A DNA stretch of 64,000 nucleotides from Amycolatopsis sp. CA-126428 (GTDB taxonomy: Bacteria > Actinomycetota > Actinomycetes > Mycobacteriales > Pseudonocardiaceae): contig NZ_PPHF01000001.1 in NCBI RefSeq assembly GCF_002904335.1, positions 103,623-167,622 on the forward strand, read 5' to 3'. The position numbers and the translations under genes were made by a program. The notes beneath the pieces were generated by a model. The model saw only the letters and a list, made by a program, of their open reading frames with translations, was not told where the DNA came from and did not search any database. Of the stretch, positions 18,301 to 26,627 are shown in pieces. Position 1 is the first letter of the stretch; each line of letters starts with the position of its first letter.

Positions 18301-21300
18301 GTCGTGCGCGTGCCGGACACCGCCGACCGCACGTGGTTCGAGGAGTCCTTGCGCGACTGCGCTTCCGCGGCCGGCGTGGTCTCGCTGCTCGCGATGGACG
18401 AGCGGCCGCACGCCCGCTTCGGCGTGTTCACCGCCGGGCTGGCGGCGACGGTGGAGCTGACCGCGGCGTGGGGCGGCCTCCCGTCGGCCGCGCCACTGTG
18501 GACACTGACCCGCGCGGCCGTGACCACGGGCCGCAGCGACCGGCTGACGAGCCCGGAACAGGCGGCGGTGTGGGGCTTCGGCCGGACCGCGGCGTTGGAG
18601 TACCCGCGCCACTGGGGTGGCTTGCTGGACCTGCCGCCGGTGCTGGACGGCCGGGCCGCGGCCCGGCTGCGCGCCGCGCTGGCCGGCTTCGACGGCGAGG
18701 ACCAGCTGGCCCTGCGGTCGTCCGGGTTGTTCGCGCGACGGCTGGTGCCCGCACCCGTCGGAGACGCGGCGCCGGCGACGCGGTGGCAGCCCGGCGGGAC
18801 CGTTCTGGTGACGGGCGGCACGGGCGGGCTCGGCGGGCACCTCGCCCGCTGGCTCGCCGGCGCGGGCGCCGGGCACATCGTGCTCACCGGGCGGCGCGGC
18901 GCCGACGCGCCCGGCGCGGCCGAACTGCGCGACGAGCTCACCGCCGCGGGAGCGCGGATCACCATCGCGGCCTGCGACGTGACCGACGCCGGCGCGCTCG
19001 GCGCGTTGCTGGCCGGACTCGCCGCCGAAGGCGAACCCGTGCGCACGGTCGTGCACGCGGCGGGGATCGCGCCGCTGACGCCGATCGGCGAGCTCACCGT
19101 CGCCGAGGTCGCCGAAGTCGCCGAGGCCAAGGTCGCGGGCGTGCGCACCCTCGACGCGCTGCTCGGCCACACCGAGCTCGACACCGTCGTGCTGTTCTCG
19201 TCGATCTCCGCGACGTGGGGTGTCGGCGAGCACGCCGCGTACGCCTCGGCCAACGCGTTCCTCGACGCGTTCGCCGAGCAGCGCCGCGCGCAGGGCCTGC
19301 CGGTGCTCTCGGTCGCGTGGGGACCGTGGGCGGGCGGCGGCATGATCGCCGAACACCAGCAAGACGTGCTGCGTCGCCGCGGGGTGCCGGTCCTCGACCC
19401 GGAACCCGCGCTCGCCGGCTTGCGGCAGGCGCTGGACCAGCGGGACACCGTGATCGCGATCGCGGAGCTCGACCGGGCGCGCTTCGTGTCGACGTTCACG
19501 TCGGTGCGGCCGAGCCCGCTGCTGGCCCGGCTGGGCGGTCCGGACGACGAGGGCACGGCGCGGTCCGAGGCCGCCGGTGCCGACGAGCCCTCGCTGGCGC
19601 GCCGGCTGGCGCAGCTGCGCGAGGACGAGGCGGAGCGGGCGGTCACCGAGCTGGTGCGGGCCCACACCGCCCGGGCCCTCGGCCACGAGGACCCGTCGGC
19701 GCTGGAGCTCGACCGGGCGTTCAAGGACCTCGGCTTCGACTCGCTGACGTCGGTCGAGCTGCGGAACCGGCTCGGCGCGGCGACCGGGCTCTCGTTGCCC
19801 GCCACGCTGGTCTTCGACCACCCCACGCCCGCCTCGCTGGCGGGCCACCTGCTCGCGCGGGCGCGCGGCGCCGAAGCCGGTGCCGGGCCGCGCGTGACCA
19901 CCACGGCGGCGCCGGTGGCGGGCGACGAGATCGCGATCGTCGCGGCGAGCTGCCGGCTGCCCGGCGGGATCGGCTCGCCCGAACAGCTTTGGGAGCTGCT
20001 GGCCCGCGGCGGGGACGTGATGTCCGGCCTGCCGGCCGACCGCGGCTGGGATCCGGGCGTCTACGACCCGGATCCGGACCGGCCCGGCACCAGCTACACC
20101 CGGACCGGCGGCTTCCTGCACGACAGCGGCGACTTCGACGCGGAGTTCTTCGGCATGTCCCCGCGGGAGGCGCTGGCCACCGATCCCCAGCAACGGCTGC
20201 TGCTCGAGCTCACCTGGGAAGCAGTGGAACGCGCCGGGCTGCCGCCCGAGTCGTTGCGCGGCAGCCGGACCGGCGTCTACGTCGGGGTGACCGACCAGTA
20301 CTACGGCGATCCGAACCGGAACGACGCCGAGCGCGACGAGGGCTACCTGGTCACCGGCGACGTGGCGAGCGTCGCCTCCGGCCGGATCGCCTACGTCTTC
20401 GGCCTCGAAGGCCCCGCGGTCACCCTCGACACGGCGTGCTCGTCGTCGCTGGCGGCCCTGCACCTGGCGGCGAACGCGCTGCGCTCCGGCGAATGCTCGC
20501 TCGCGGTCGCCGCCGGCGCGATGGTGATGGCCACCCCGTCGCAGTTCATCGCCTTCAGCCGGCAGCGCGGGCTCGCCGAGGACGGTCGCTGCAAGCCGTT
20601 TTCCGCGCGGGCGGACGGTTTCGCCCTCGCCGAGGGAGCGGCCGTCGTCCTGGTCGAGCGGCTCTCCGACGCACGGCGCCTCGGCCACCCGGTGCTCGCG
20701 GTCGTGCGCGGCTCGGCGATGAACTCCGACGGCGCCAGCAACGGGCTCACCGCCCCGAACGGGCGGGCGCAGCAGCGGGTGATCCGGGACGCGCTGGCCG
20801 CGGCCGGGCTCGAACCGTCCGAAGTGGACGCCGTCGAGGCGCACGGGACCGGCACCACGCTCGGAGACCCGATCGAAGCGAACGCGCTGCTGGCGACCTA
20901 CGGCGAGGAGGATCGGGACGAGCCGCTGTGGCTCGGATCGGTCAAGGCCAACGTCGGCCACACCCAAACCGTGTCCGGCCTCGTCGGCGTGCTCAAGATG
21001 ATCGAGGCGATGCGCCGCGGTGTGCTGCCGCGCAGCCCGTACGCCGAGGAGCCGACACCGCACGTGGACTGGTCCGCCGGCACGGTCGCGCTGCTCGCGG
21101 AGGAACGCCCGTGGCCCGATCGCGGCCGGGCCCGCCGGTCCGGGGTTTCGGCGTTCGGGATCAGTGGCACCAACGTGCACGTGATCCTCGAGCAGCCGCC
21201 CGCCGAGGCTGAGCGGGACGCGGCGAGCGAGCCGGTGCCCGGATCGCCCGGGACCGTGCCGCTGGTGTTGTCGGGCCGCACCGATGCCGCGTTGCGGGCC

Positions 21301-24300
21301 CAGGCGGCGAGCCTGCTGGCCGCCGTCGGCGCGGACCCGCACCCACTCGAAGACCTCGCGTTTTCGCTCGCCACCACGCGATCGGCGTTCGAACACCGCG
21401 CCGTGGTGCCGGCCGCCGACCACGACACCGCGGCGCGGGGCCTCGCGGCGCTGGCCGGGGGAACGACGGCGCCGGGCGTGGTCACGGGCTTCGCCGGCAC
21501 CGGCCGGACCGCGTGGCTGTTCTCCGGGCAGGGCGCGCAGCATGCCGGGATGGGCAAGCGGCTCTACGAGACCTACGAAGTGTTCGCCGACGCGGTCGAC
21601 GCGGCTTGCGCTCGGTTCGACGCCGCGCTGAACGGCGCCGGCGGCGGCCTCGCGGAACGCCCGCTGCGGGACGTCATGTTCGCCGGCGAGGGGACCGCCG
21701 ACGCCGCGCTGCTCGACAGCACCGCCTACACGCAGCCCGCGCTGTTCACGGTCGAGGTCGCGCTGTACCGGCTACTCGAATCGTGGGGGCTCACCCCCGA
21801 CTTCGTCGTCGGCCATTCGATCGGCGAGCTCGCCGCCGCGCACGTGGCCGGGGTGTTCTCGCTCGACGACGCGTGCACGCTGGTCGCCGCCCGCGGCCGG
21901 CTGATGCAGTCGCTGCCCGAGGGCGGCGCCATGGTGGCGATCGAGGCCACGGCGGCCGAAGTCGAGCCGCTGCTGCCCGGATCGGTGTCCCTCGCCGCCG
22001 TGAACGGCCCGACGTCGGTCGTGGTGTCCGGCGACGAGGACGCCGTGGCGGCACTGGCCGGCCGGTTCGCCGCCGACGGCCGGCGGACCAAGCGGCTGCG
22101 GACGAGCCACGCCTTCCACTCGCCGCGGATGGACGCCATGCTCGACGAGTTCGGCCGGGTGGCCGCCGGACTCGGCTACGGCGAGCTCCGGCTGCCGATC
22201 ATCTCCACGGTCACCGGCGAGCTCGCCGACCCGGCGCTGCTGCGCACGCCCGGGTACTGGACCGGGCAGGTCCGGGCGACGGTCCGGTTCGCCGACGCCG
22301 TCGGGCAGCTGGCCGGCCTCGGCGTGACGCGATTCCTCGAGGCCGGGCCGGCCGGGGTGCTGACCGCGCTCGCCGCCGAGACGGTCGATCGCGAGTCGGC
22401 CGTCCTCGTGGCGGCGTCGCGCGCGGACCGCGACGAGGTGGCCGCCCTGCACGACGCGGTGGCCGCGCTGCACGTCGCGGGCTGTTCGCCCGACTGGCGA
22501 CGCTGGTTCGCGGCGCGTCCGGTGCGCCGGGTCCCGCTGCCGACCTACGCCTTCCAGCGCCGGCGGTACTGGCTCCGCCCGTCTCGGCGTCGCCAGGAGG
22601 CCACGGTCGGCTCCTGGACGTACGGCATCGAGTGGCGGCCCGTGCCCGACACCGGTTCCCCCGCCGTCGAAGGAACCTGGCTGGCCGTGCTGCCGTCGGG
22701 CGGGAACGCCCTGGCCCATCGCCTGCTGTCCGGCCTTCGCGCCGAGGGGGTCGCGGTGGTCCCGCTGCGGGCGGACCAGCTCGGTGAGGTCGCCGCCATC
22801 GTGGCGGAGCAGCGCTTCTCGGGTGTGCTCTCGCTGCTGGCGCTGGACGGGCGCGACGATCCGCGCTGTGCCCCGCTGAGCCGCGGCCTGGCCGACACGG
22901 TGACGTTGCTCGGCGCGCTCGACGAGGCACCTCCCGTGTGGTGCGTGACCTCTTCCGCCGTCGCGACGATCGACGGGGAGCCGATCGGCGACGCCGCCCA
23001 GGGTGCGGTCTGGGGCCTCGGCGCGGTGCTGGGCCTGGAGCGGCCGAAGCAGTGGGGCGGCCTGATCGACGTCCCGTCCGATGTGGACGATCTGGCGATC
23101 AAGCGGGTGCTCGCCGTCCTGGCCGGCGGCCACGGCGAGGACCAGGTCGCCGTCCGAGCGTCGGGGACCAGTGCCCGCCGGCTGGTCCGCACGCCCATCG
23201 GCCCCGGGGGCCCGGCCGGCTGGCGGCCCCGCGGTGCGGTGCTGGTCACCGGCGGCACCGGAGCGTTGGGCGCCAGGGTCGCGCGGTGGCTCGCCGAGGA
23301 GGGCGCGGAGCACCTCGTGCTCGTCAGCCGCCGCGGCGAAGAAGCCCCGGGAGCGGCTGAACTGGCGGCGGAGCTCGCCGGGTACGGCGCGGGCGTCACG
23401 ATCCTCGGCTGCGACGTCGGCGATCAGGAGGCGTTCTCGGCGCTGCTGGCGTCGCTTCCGGACCGGTTGCCCGAGGGAACCCGCGTGACCGCCGTCGTGC
23501 ACACGGCGGGTGTCGCGCAGGAACCCCGGCCGCTGGAGCAGCTGTCGCTCACCGACTTCGCCGAGATCGCCCGGGCGAAGCTCGGCGGCGCGCGGGTGCT
23601 CGACGAGTTCTTCGCCGACGAGCCGCTGGACGCGTTCGTGCTGTTCTCCTCGGTCGCCGCGGTGTGGGGCAACCACGGCTCCGCCGCGTACGCCGGCGCG
23701 AACGGGTTCCTCGACGCCCTCGCCCAGCAGCGAAGGGCGCGCGGCCTCGCCGCGACCTCGATCGCCTGGGGCGCCTGGGGTGGCGGCGGCATGGTCGACG
23801 GGGAGACCGCGGAACTGCACCGGCGCCGGGGCGTTCCGGTGATGGCGCCGGACACCGCGGTCGGCGTGCTCGGCAGCGCCGTTCGCGGCGACCGCGCGCA
23901 AGTGGTCTGCGCCGACGTCGACTGGGCCACGTTCGTCCCCGCCTACACCATGGCGAGGTCGCGGCCGCTGCTGAACGAGCTGCCCGAGGCCGTGGTGGCC
24001 CCCGCGGAACCGGCCGCCGCGCCGGCGGAAGCGGGCGGCCCGCCCGCGTTCGTGACAAAGCTGCTCGACGCGCACGCGGAGGACCGGCTGCCCGCCGCGC
24101 TGGACCTGGTGCGGGCCGCCACCGCGCGGGTGCTCGGGCACGACGACATCCGGGCGGCCAAGCCGTTCAAGGAACTCGGCGTCGACTCGCTCACCGGTGT
24201 CGAGCTGCGTGACGAGCTGAGCGCGGCGATCGGGGTGAGCCTGCCCGCGACGATCGTGTTCGACCAGCCGACGCCCCGCGCGCTGGCCGAGCACCTCTGC

Positions 24301-24528
24301 GAGCGCGTGCTCGCGGAATACGCGTCGGCGGCTCCGCTGTACGCCCAGCTGGAACAGCTGGAACGGGCGCTGGACCGCACTCCGCCGCCGGAGGAGGTCC
24401 GGGCGCGCCTGCGCGAGCTGGTCCAGCGGTGGGGCGCGGATTCGCCCTCCGGCGTGCCCGCCGATATCGACGAAGCCACCGACGACGAGATCTTCGACCT
24501 CATCGAACAGGAATTGGGGGCCGACTAG
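12367..24528 (+). CDS. PKS1: modular type I polyketide synthase, loading module + modules 1-2
   Basis: A 4053-residue multienzyme. The long open frame extends upstream to 11158, but the conserved loading KS begins just after ATG 12367, and the region before it overlaps the SDR gene in another frame. Domain order: KSQ-AT-ACP (loading), KS-AT-KR-ACP (module 1), KS-AT-KR-ACP (module 2), then a C-terminal docking tail ending in TDDEIFDLIEQELGAD. It begins the chain with propionate from methylmalonyl-CoA and adds one methylmalonyl and one malonyl unit, both beta-keto groups being reduced to alcohols. The absence of an N-terminal docking coil and the presence of KSQ show that it is the first synthase. 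The C-terminal tail would dock with the N-terminal coil of PKS2 or another synthase. No strong ribosome site is seen before ATG 12367. Confidence 0.96.
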   Translation: MGTTVSDGSPGDGRDEDFLAVVGLSCRLPGAAGPAAFWRLLTGGVDAVGTVPPWRWGPGAAPDDAGGVPLRAGGFIDDADRFDAAFFGISSREAVAMDPRQRLTLELGWEALEDARIVPATVRGTSAGVFVGAIADDYATVTQRHGAGALTHYSLAGLHRGLIANRLSHALGVTGPSLTVDTAQSSSLVAVHLAAESLRRGESELAVAGGVHLNLTPESALTLERFGGLSPDGRCHTFDARANGFVRGEGGGFVVLKTLRRARQDGDRIYCVLRGSAMNHDGDDADLVVPSAAAQERVIRAAVRRAAVEPAALQYVELHGTGTRTGDPIEAAALGAALGEYGDAPLRVGSVKTNIGHLEGAAGIAGLLKTVLCVHHRKLVPSLHFETPNPDIPWDTANIEVQRGTEPWPGGERALVAGVSSFGVGGANCHVVLAEPDAAEPAAAGDGFSAAVPWVWSARTPGALREQAVRLGAYADSAEARAVDIGFSLAVTRSAFEHRAAVVGAGRAELAAAVRGIGQGGASGIHGVADVTGPTVFVFPGQGAQWAGMAVELLGAAPVFAARMAECADAFGELVDWSLWDALADPELLERVDVVQPVSFAVMVSLAALWESCGIRPAAVVGHSQGEIAAACVSGALSLRAAARVVVLRSRVIGERLAGSGGMASIGLSERQVADRIAGYGTRITVAVVNGPSSVVVAGEPAALDELVASCEADGVRAKRVPVDYASHSVHVEQIEESLSAELGALEPRVPKVPWLSTVTGEWIETATVDARYWYANLRQPVRFEAAIRTLATAGYAAFVEVSSHPVLPAGLQETLDDAGAGPSVVVGTLRRDDGGLTRFLTSLAELHVRGVEPDWAAVFSGGAPRRVDLPTYAFQRKRYWHGDAAEDDVPVTPSLDPLDVVRAHAAAVLGHGDPAAIEPAATFKEAGFDSVMSVELRNRLGTATGLSLPSGLLFDRPTPRAVAEHLAERLAAAPAEARVTTTGTRTGVAPDEPIAIVGMGCRFPGDVRSPEQLWRLVADEVDAIGTFPEDRGWDLRKLRAAGDRRGSSATDQGGFLYDAAEFDAAFFGISPREATAMDPQQRLLLETSWEAVERAGIDPSSLRGSDTGVFVGAMSQEYGPRLSEGAEGFEGHLLTGNTASVASGRLAYTLGLHGPALTVDTACSSSLVALHSAVRSLRAGECGLALAGGATVLSSPGIFVEFSRQQGLAEDGRCRAFAEGARGTGWAEGVGVLLLERLSDARRAGHPVLAVVRGSAVNSDGASNGLTAPSGPAQQRVIRAALADAGLEPQDVDSVEAHGTGTTLGDPIEAAALQATYGRHRPADRPLWLGSLKSNIGHAQAAAGVGGVIKMVQAMRNATLPRTLHADEPSSRIDWSAGTVRLLSEARAWPAGDRPRRAAVSSFGISGTNAHVVLEQAGEQAEEPARGTGSEPVLPWVLSGRGVDALRAQAGRLVSRVSSMDDPRAVDLAYSLATTRFAAEHRVVAIGAGCEEALAALREFADGVVPAGLVEGTANVAGRTVFVFPGQGAQWAGMALELLDTAPVFAGKMAECAAALSEFADWSLFDALHDETMPARVDVVQPVSFAVMVSLAALWQATGIEPDAVVGHSQGEIAAACVSGALSLRDAAAVVTLRSKAIRDELAGHGGMVSVSLSASGTERLIEDWAGRIGIAVFNGPSATVVAGEPAALDELLARCAAEEIRARRVPVDYASHSGYVETLRQRLHDELAFIEPAAARVPFLSTVTGEWTDTTTLDAGYWYDNLRRPVQFETATRALAAQGFRVFVESSPHPVLGMAVQETVDELGAGPTVVVGTLRRNEGGLRRFSTSLAELYVRGVTPDWSAVFGEHRPRRVDLPTYAFQRRRYWLPPEQPATAGADPVEQRFWTAVERSDVGELAKTLSVDEDEVRPLVPALSAWRSRRTAETVADSLRYRIEWEPVRPEGAGLSGDWFVVTPAEGLDVLDDVVAALEAGGARTTVVRVPDTADRTWFEESLRDCASAAGVVSLLAMDERPHARFGVFTAGLAATVELTAAWGGLPSAAPLWTLTRAAVTTGRSDRLTSPEQAAVWGFGRTAALEYPRHWGGLLDLPPVLDGRAAARLRAALAGFDGEDQLALRSSGLFARRLVPAPVGDAAPATRWQPGGTVLVTGGTGGLGGHLARWLAGAGAGHIVLTGRRGADAPGAAELRDELTAAGARITIAACDVTDAGALGALLAGLAAEGEPVRTVVHAAGIAPLTPIGELTVAEVAEVAEAKVAGVRTLDALLGHTELDTVVLFSSISATWGVGEHAAYASANAFLDAFAEQRRAQGLPVLSVAWGPWAGGGMIAEHQQDVLRRRGVPVLDPEPALAGLRQALDQRDTVIAIAELDRARFVSTFTSVRPSPLLARLGGPDDEGTARSEAAGADEPSLARRLAQLREDEAERAVTELVRAHTARALGHEDPSALELDRAFKDLGFDSLTSVELRNRLGAATGLSLPATLVFDHPTPASLAGHLLARARGAEAGAGPRVTTTAAPVAGDEIAIVAASCRLPGGIGSPEQLWELLARGGDVMSGLPADRGWDPGVYDPDPDRPGTSYTRTGGFLHDSGDFDAEFFGMSPREALATDPQQRLLLELTWEAVERAGLPPESLRGSRTGVYVGVTDQYYGDPNRNDAERDEGYLVTGDVASVASGRIAYVFGLEGPAVTLDTACSSSLAALHLAANALRSGECSLAVAAGAMVMATPSQFIAFSRQRGLAEDGRCKPFSARADGFALAEGAAVVLVERLSDARRLGHPVLAVVRGSAMNSDGASNGLTAPNGRAQQRVIRDALAAAGLEPSEVDAVEAHGTGTTLGDPIEANALLATYGEEDRDEPLWLGSVKANVGHTQTVSGLVGVLKMIEAMRRGVLPRSPYAEEPTPHVDWSAGTVALLAEERPWPDRGRARRSGVSAFGISGTNVHVILEQPPAEAERDAASEPVPGSPGTVPLVLSGRTDAALRAQAASLLAAVGADPHPLEDLAFSLATTRSAFEHRAVVPAADHDTAARGLAALAGGTTAPGVVTGFAGTGRTAWLFSGQGAQHAGMGKRLYETYEVFADAVDAACARFDAALNGAGGGLAERPLRDVMFAGEGTADAALLDSTAYTQPALFTVEVALYRLLESWGLTPDFVVGHSIGELAAAHVAGVFSLDDACTLVAARGRLMQSLPEGGAMVAIEATAAEVEPLLPGSVSLAAVNGPTSVVVSGDEDAVAALAGRFAADGRRTKRLRTSHAFHSPRMDAMLDEFGRVAAGLGYGELRLPIISTVTGELADPALLRTPGYWTGQVRATVRFADAVGQLAGLGVTRFLEAGPAGVLTALAAETVDRESAVLVAASRADRDEVAALHDAVAALHVAGCSPDWRRWFAARPVRRVPLPTYAFQRRRYWLRPSRRRQEATVGSWTYGIEWRPVPDTGSPAVEGTWLAVLPSGGNALAHRLLSGLRAEGVAVVPLRADQLGEVAAIVAEQRFSGVLSLLALDGRDDPRCAPLSRGLADTVTLLGALDEAPPVWCVTSSAVATIDGEPIGDAAQGAVWGLGAVLGLERPKQWGGLIDVPSDVDDLAIKRVLAVLAGGHGEDQVAVRASGTSARRLVRTPIGPGGPAGWRPRGAVLVTGGTGALGARVARWLAEEGAEHLVLVSRRGEEAPGAAELAAELAGYGAGVTILGCDVGDQEAFSALLASLPDRLPEGTRVTAVVHTAGVAQEPRPLEQLSLTDFAEIARAKLGGARVLDEFFADEPLDAFVLFSSVAAVWGNHGSAAYAGANGFLDALAQQRRARGLAATSIAWGAWGGGGMVDGETAELHRRRGVPVMAPDTAVGVLGSAVRGDRAQVVCADVDWATFVPAYTMARSRPLLNELPEAVVAPAEPAAAPAEAGGPPAFVTKLLDAHAEDRLPAALDLVRAATARVLGHDDIRAAKPFKELGVDSLTGVELRDELSAAIGVSLPATIVFDQPTPRALAEHLCERVLAEYASAAPLYAQLEQLERALDRTPPPEEVRARLRELVQRWGADSPSGVPADIDEATDDEIFDLIEQELGAD
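12415..15320 (+). other. PKS1 loading module: KSQ-AT(methylmalonyl)-ACP
   Basis: The KS-like domain spans residues about 17-437 and has glutamine (Gln184, motif TVDTAQSSS) in place of the active cysteine, while both histidine motifs remain (HGTGT, NIGH). This KSQ form decarboxylates the extender on the loading ACP. The AT (about 537-870) carries GHSQGE with Ser624 and YASH at 725-728, the methylmalonyl signature, so the expected starter is propionyl. The ACP serine is Ser931 (GFDSVMSVEL). Confidence 0.93.
15340..19890 (+). other. PKS1 module 1: KS-AT(methylmalonyl)-KR-ACP
   Basis: KS cysteine Cys1164 (DTACSSS). AT nucleophile Ser1610 in GHSQGE and YASH from Tyr1711 predict methylmalonyl-CoA. 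The KR has TGGTGGLGG near 2149 and Ser2279/Tyr2292. Trp2284 at the position called 141 and His three residues before the Tyr, with no LDD motif, match the A2 class (L-hydroxyl with epimerised alpha-methyl). ACP serine Ser2459. The stereochemical class is a rule-based prediction. Confidence 0.9.
19921..24330 (+). other. PKS1 module 2: KS-AT(malonyl)-KR-ACP
   Basis: KS cysteine Cys2691. AT nucleophile Ser3151 in GHSIGE and HAFH at 3248-3251 predict malonyl-CoA. The KR (TGGTGALG near 3628, Tyr3775) has Trp3767 in the A-type position, no LDD and no His before the Tyr, which fits the A1 class. The ACP serine is Ser3941 in GVDSLTGVEL, a slight variant of the usual GFDSL. Confidence 0.9.
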
Positions 24529-24645
24529 GGGGAACGTGGTGGCGAAAACGCGGTTGCGCGGTCGAGTTCCGGGATGCGGAACGCGGCGGCGCAATTCGTG
24601 CGCGCCTTAAAACTCGATGCCGGGAAAAATGTTGCCAGGGCACGG

Positions 24646-24681
24646 CTGAGGGCCGCGGACGAGACGTCACGCGGCCCTCAG
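24646..24681. terminator. hairpin between PKS1 and the convergent small gene
   Basis: CTGAGGGCCGCG (24646-24657) pairs perfectly with CGCGGCCCTCAG (24670-24681). It lies between two convergent genes and can end transcripts from both sides. Confidence 0.75.
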
Positions 24682-24716
24682 GAAAATTCTGCCGTGGTTA
24701 ACCCGGGTGTGGGTGT

Positions 24717-25040
24717 TCAGACCCCTTTCTTTTGCTTGCGCTCGGCGCCGATGATCACCACGATCGCGATGATCAGCAGCAGGCCGCCGATGCCGAAGAG
24801 GGTGAACTGGGTGGTCTCACCGTCCTTGAACAGCACCTTGGCCTCGAGGAACGCGGCGAGGCCGAGCGCCAGCAGCGCGTAGCCGCGGGCGAGGCCCTTG
24901 TTCGCGGCTGAGGACTTGGGCGACTTCTTCGTGACCGAAACCGCGCCGACGGAGCCCGCGAGCGCCCACAGGAAAATCAGGGCCAGCACGATGCCGCCGC
25001 CCACTCCCGCGATTAGTTGCCAACTCTCCAGGTTTGCCAT
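24717..25040 (-). CDS. small membrane protein, 107 aa
   Basis: Function not recognised. ATG 25040 follows GGGGAAGG. Three hydrophobic helices are visible: AGVGGGIVLALIFLWALAG near the start, ALLALGLAAFLEAKVLF in the middle, and FGIGGLLLIIAIVVIIGA near the end, with a basic tail (RKQKKGV) and a basic loop after helix 1 (KKSPKSS). It converges with PKS1 and is divergent from the sugar methyltransferase. No link to the pathway can be claimed beyond position. Confidence 0.7.
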   Translation of the reverse strand: MANLESWQLIAGVGGGIVLALIFLWALAGSVGAVSVTKKSPKSSAANKGLARGYALLALGLAAFLEAKVLFKDGETTQFTLFGIGGLLLIIAIVVIIGAERKQKKGV

Positions 25041-25302
25041 GGAACCTTCCCCGAATGTCCTGACCGGTGTTACCTAGGGGGGTGACATTACCAGAGTGAG
25101 TGCGCTTGTGGTCGATCAGTCACGGGCGTGCCGGAATGTGACGCCCGCCGCGCCGAAATGCCACTGGGGGGCGCGCCCGGAGCACCCGGAGATCTCGCCC
25201 ATGATGGCGCCGGCCCGCCCGCGCCGGCCTCGTGGCCAAGTACACCTAGGGGCATCCTTAGAACACGTTGAGCGCCGGAACAGCGGGCTTTACGTTGAGG
25301 AC
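25041..25302. promoter_or_regulatory. divergent promoter region
   Basis: 262 bases between the leftward small membrane gene and the rightward sugar methyltransferase. It must hold at least one promoter for each, but no confident -10/-35 pair was picked out. The frame of the methyltransferase stays open upstream to 25096, but the conserved protein starts at 25303. Confidence 0.4.
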
Positions 25303-26520
25303 ATGCCTGAATGTCGTACCTGCGGCGGCGCCCTCACCGAAGTCTACGACTTCGGTCGCCAGCCTTTGTCTGATGCCTTCCTCGAGCCCGACAAGCTCGA
25401 GGGAGAGTTCTTCTACCGGCTCGCCGTCGGCATGTGCGGTGCCTGCACGATGGTCCAGCTGATGGAAGAAGTCCCCCGGGACCGGATGTTCCACGAGGAC
25501 TACCCGTACTACTCCTCCGGTTCCGAGGTGATGCGCAAGCACTTCGAGCACACCGCCCAGGGCTTCCTCGACACCGAACTGAGCGGGCCGGACCCGTTCA
25601 TCGTCGAGGTCGGCAGCAACGACGGCGTGATGCTCAAGGCGATCGCCGACGCCGGCGTGAAGCACCTCGGCGTCGACCCCTCCGGCGCGGTCACCGAGCG
25701 CGCGCGCAGCAAGGGGATCCGCACGCGCACCGCCTTCTTCGAGGAGTCCGAGGCGCTCGACATCGTCGCGGCCGAGGGCAACGCCGACGTCATCTTCGCG
25801 GCGAACACGATCTGCCACATCCCGTACCTCGACTCCATCTTCCGCGGCGTGGCCGCGCTGCTGAAGCCGAACGGCATCTTCGTGTTCGAGGACCCCTACC
25901 TCGGCGACATCGTCGAGCGCGCGTCGTTCGACCAGATCTACGACGAGCACTTCTACCTGTTCACCGCGCGCGCGGTGCGCAACATGGCCCGCCGGTTCGG
26001 CCTGGAGCTCGTCGACGTCGAACACTTCGGCGTCCACGGCGGCGAAGTCCGGTACACGATCGCCAAGCAGGGCGCCCGCGAGCCGAAGGCCGCCGTCGAG
26101 GCGCTGCTGGCCGAGGAGGACGCGCGGGGGCTCGCGCAGCTGTCGACCCTCGAGGAGTTCGGCAACCGCGTCACGGCCATCAAGGACGACCTCGTCGCCC
26201 TGCTGACCAAGCTGCGCGACGAGGGCAAGCGGGTGGTCGCCTACGGCGCCACCGCCAAGAGCGCGACCGTGGCGAACCTGTGCGGGCTCGGCCCGGACCT
26301 CGTCTCGTTCGTCTGCGACAGCACGCCGCAGAAGCAGAACCGGCTCACCCCGGGCAGCCACATCCCGGTCCGCGGCCCGGAGGCGTTCCGCGACCCCTAC
26401 CCCGACTACGCGCTGCTGTTCGCGTGGAACCACGCCGACGAGATCCTCGCCAAGGAGAAGGAGTTCCGCCAGAACGGCGGCAAGTGGATCCTCTACGTGC
26501 CGGACGTCCACACCGTCTGA
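25303..26520 (+). CDS. NDP-hexose C-methyltransferase (TylCIII/EryBIII/EvaC-like)
   Basis: A 405-residue SAM-dependent sugar methyltransferase. ATG 25303 (after GAGG) starts directly at the cysteine-rich zinc module: CRTCGG and CGACTM. Then follow FHEDYPYYSSGS, the SAM-binding loop VEVGSNDGVML (about residue 104 on), and the C-terminal Methyltransf_14-type domain with VAYGATAKSATVANLCG and FAWNHADEI. Known members methylate C-3 (TylCIII, EryBIII, EvaC) or C-5 (NovU) of NDP-4-keto-6-deoxysugars. The 2,3-dehydratase and aminotransferase in the same cluster favour C-3, giving a branched amino sugar; that choice is inferred. It ends before a classical intrinsic terminator. Confidence 0.9.
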   Translation: MPECRTCGGALTEVYDFGRQPLSDAFLEPDKLEGEFFYRLAVGMCGACTMVQLMEEVPRDRMFHEDYPYYSSGSEVMRKHFEHTAQGFLDTELSGPDPFIVEVGSNDGVMLKAIADAGVKHLGVDPSGAVTERARSKGIRTRTAFFEESEALDIVAAEGNADVIFAANTICHIPYLDSIFRGVAALLKPNGIFVFEDPYLGDIVERASFDQIYDEHFYLFTARAVRNMARRFGLELVDVEHFGVHGGEVRYTIAKQGAREPKAAVEALLAEEDARGLAQLSTLEEFGNRVTAIKDDLVALLTKLRDEGKRVVAYGATAKSATVANLCGLGPDLVSFVCDSTPQKQNRLTPGSHIPVRGPEAFRDPYPDYALLFAWNHADEILAKEKEFRQNGGKWILYVPDVHTV

Positions 26521-26540
26521 CGAACCCCGTCCCCGCCCGC

Positions 26541-26589
26541 GCCGGCGGGGTGACCGGAGAACACCGGTCGCCCCGGCGGCGCTTTTTTT
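26541..26589. terminator. intrinsic terminator with T-run
   Basis: A GC-rich stem (GCCGGCGGGG-TGACCGG paired with CCGGTCG-CCCCGGCGGC, one mismatch and one G-T pair) spans 26541-26580 and is followed by seven T at 26583-26589. It ends the methyltransferase transcript and lies just before the convergent oxidoreductase stop. Confidence 0.9.
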
Positions 26590-26627
26590 CAGCGTTCCAG
26601 CGGTTCCAGTGGTTCAGCGGTTCCGGA

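Noticed and set aside
17851..21543. Long minus-strand open frames opposite PKS1
   Set aside because: Same GC-driven shadow effect; no ribosome site, no recognisable protein.
26590..26627. Short tandem GGTTCCAG/GGTTCAG repeats as a CRISPR or functional array
   Set aside because: Only three or four degenerate copies over fewer than 40 bases, between a stop codon and a terminator.
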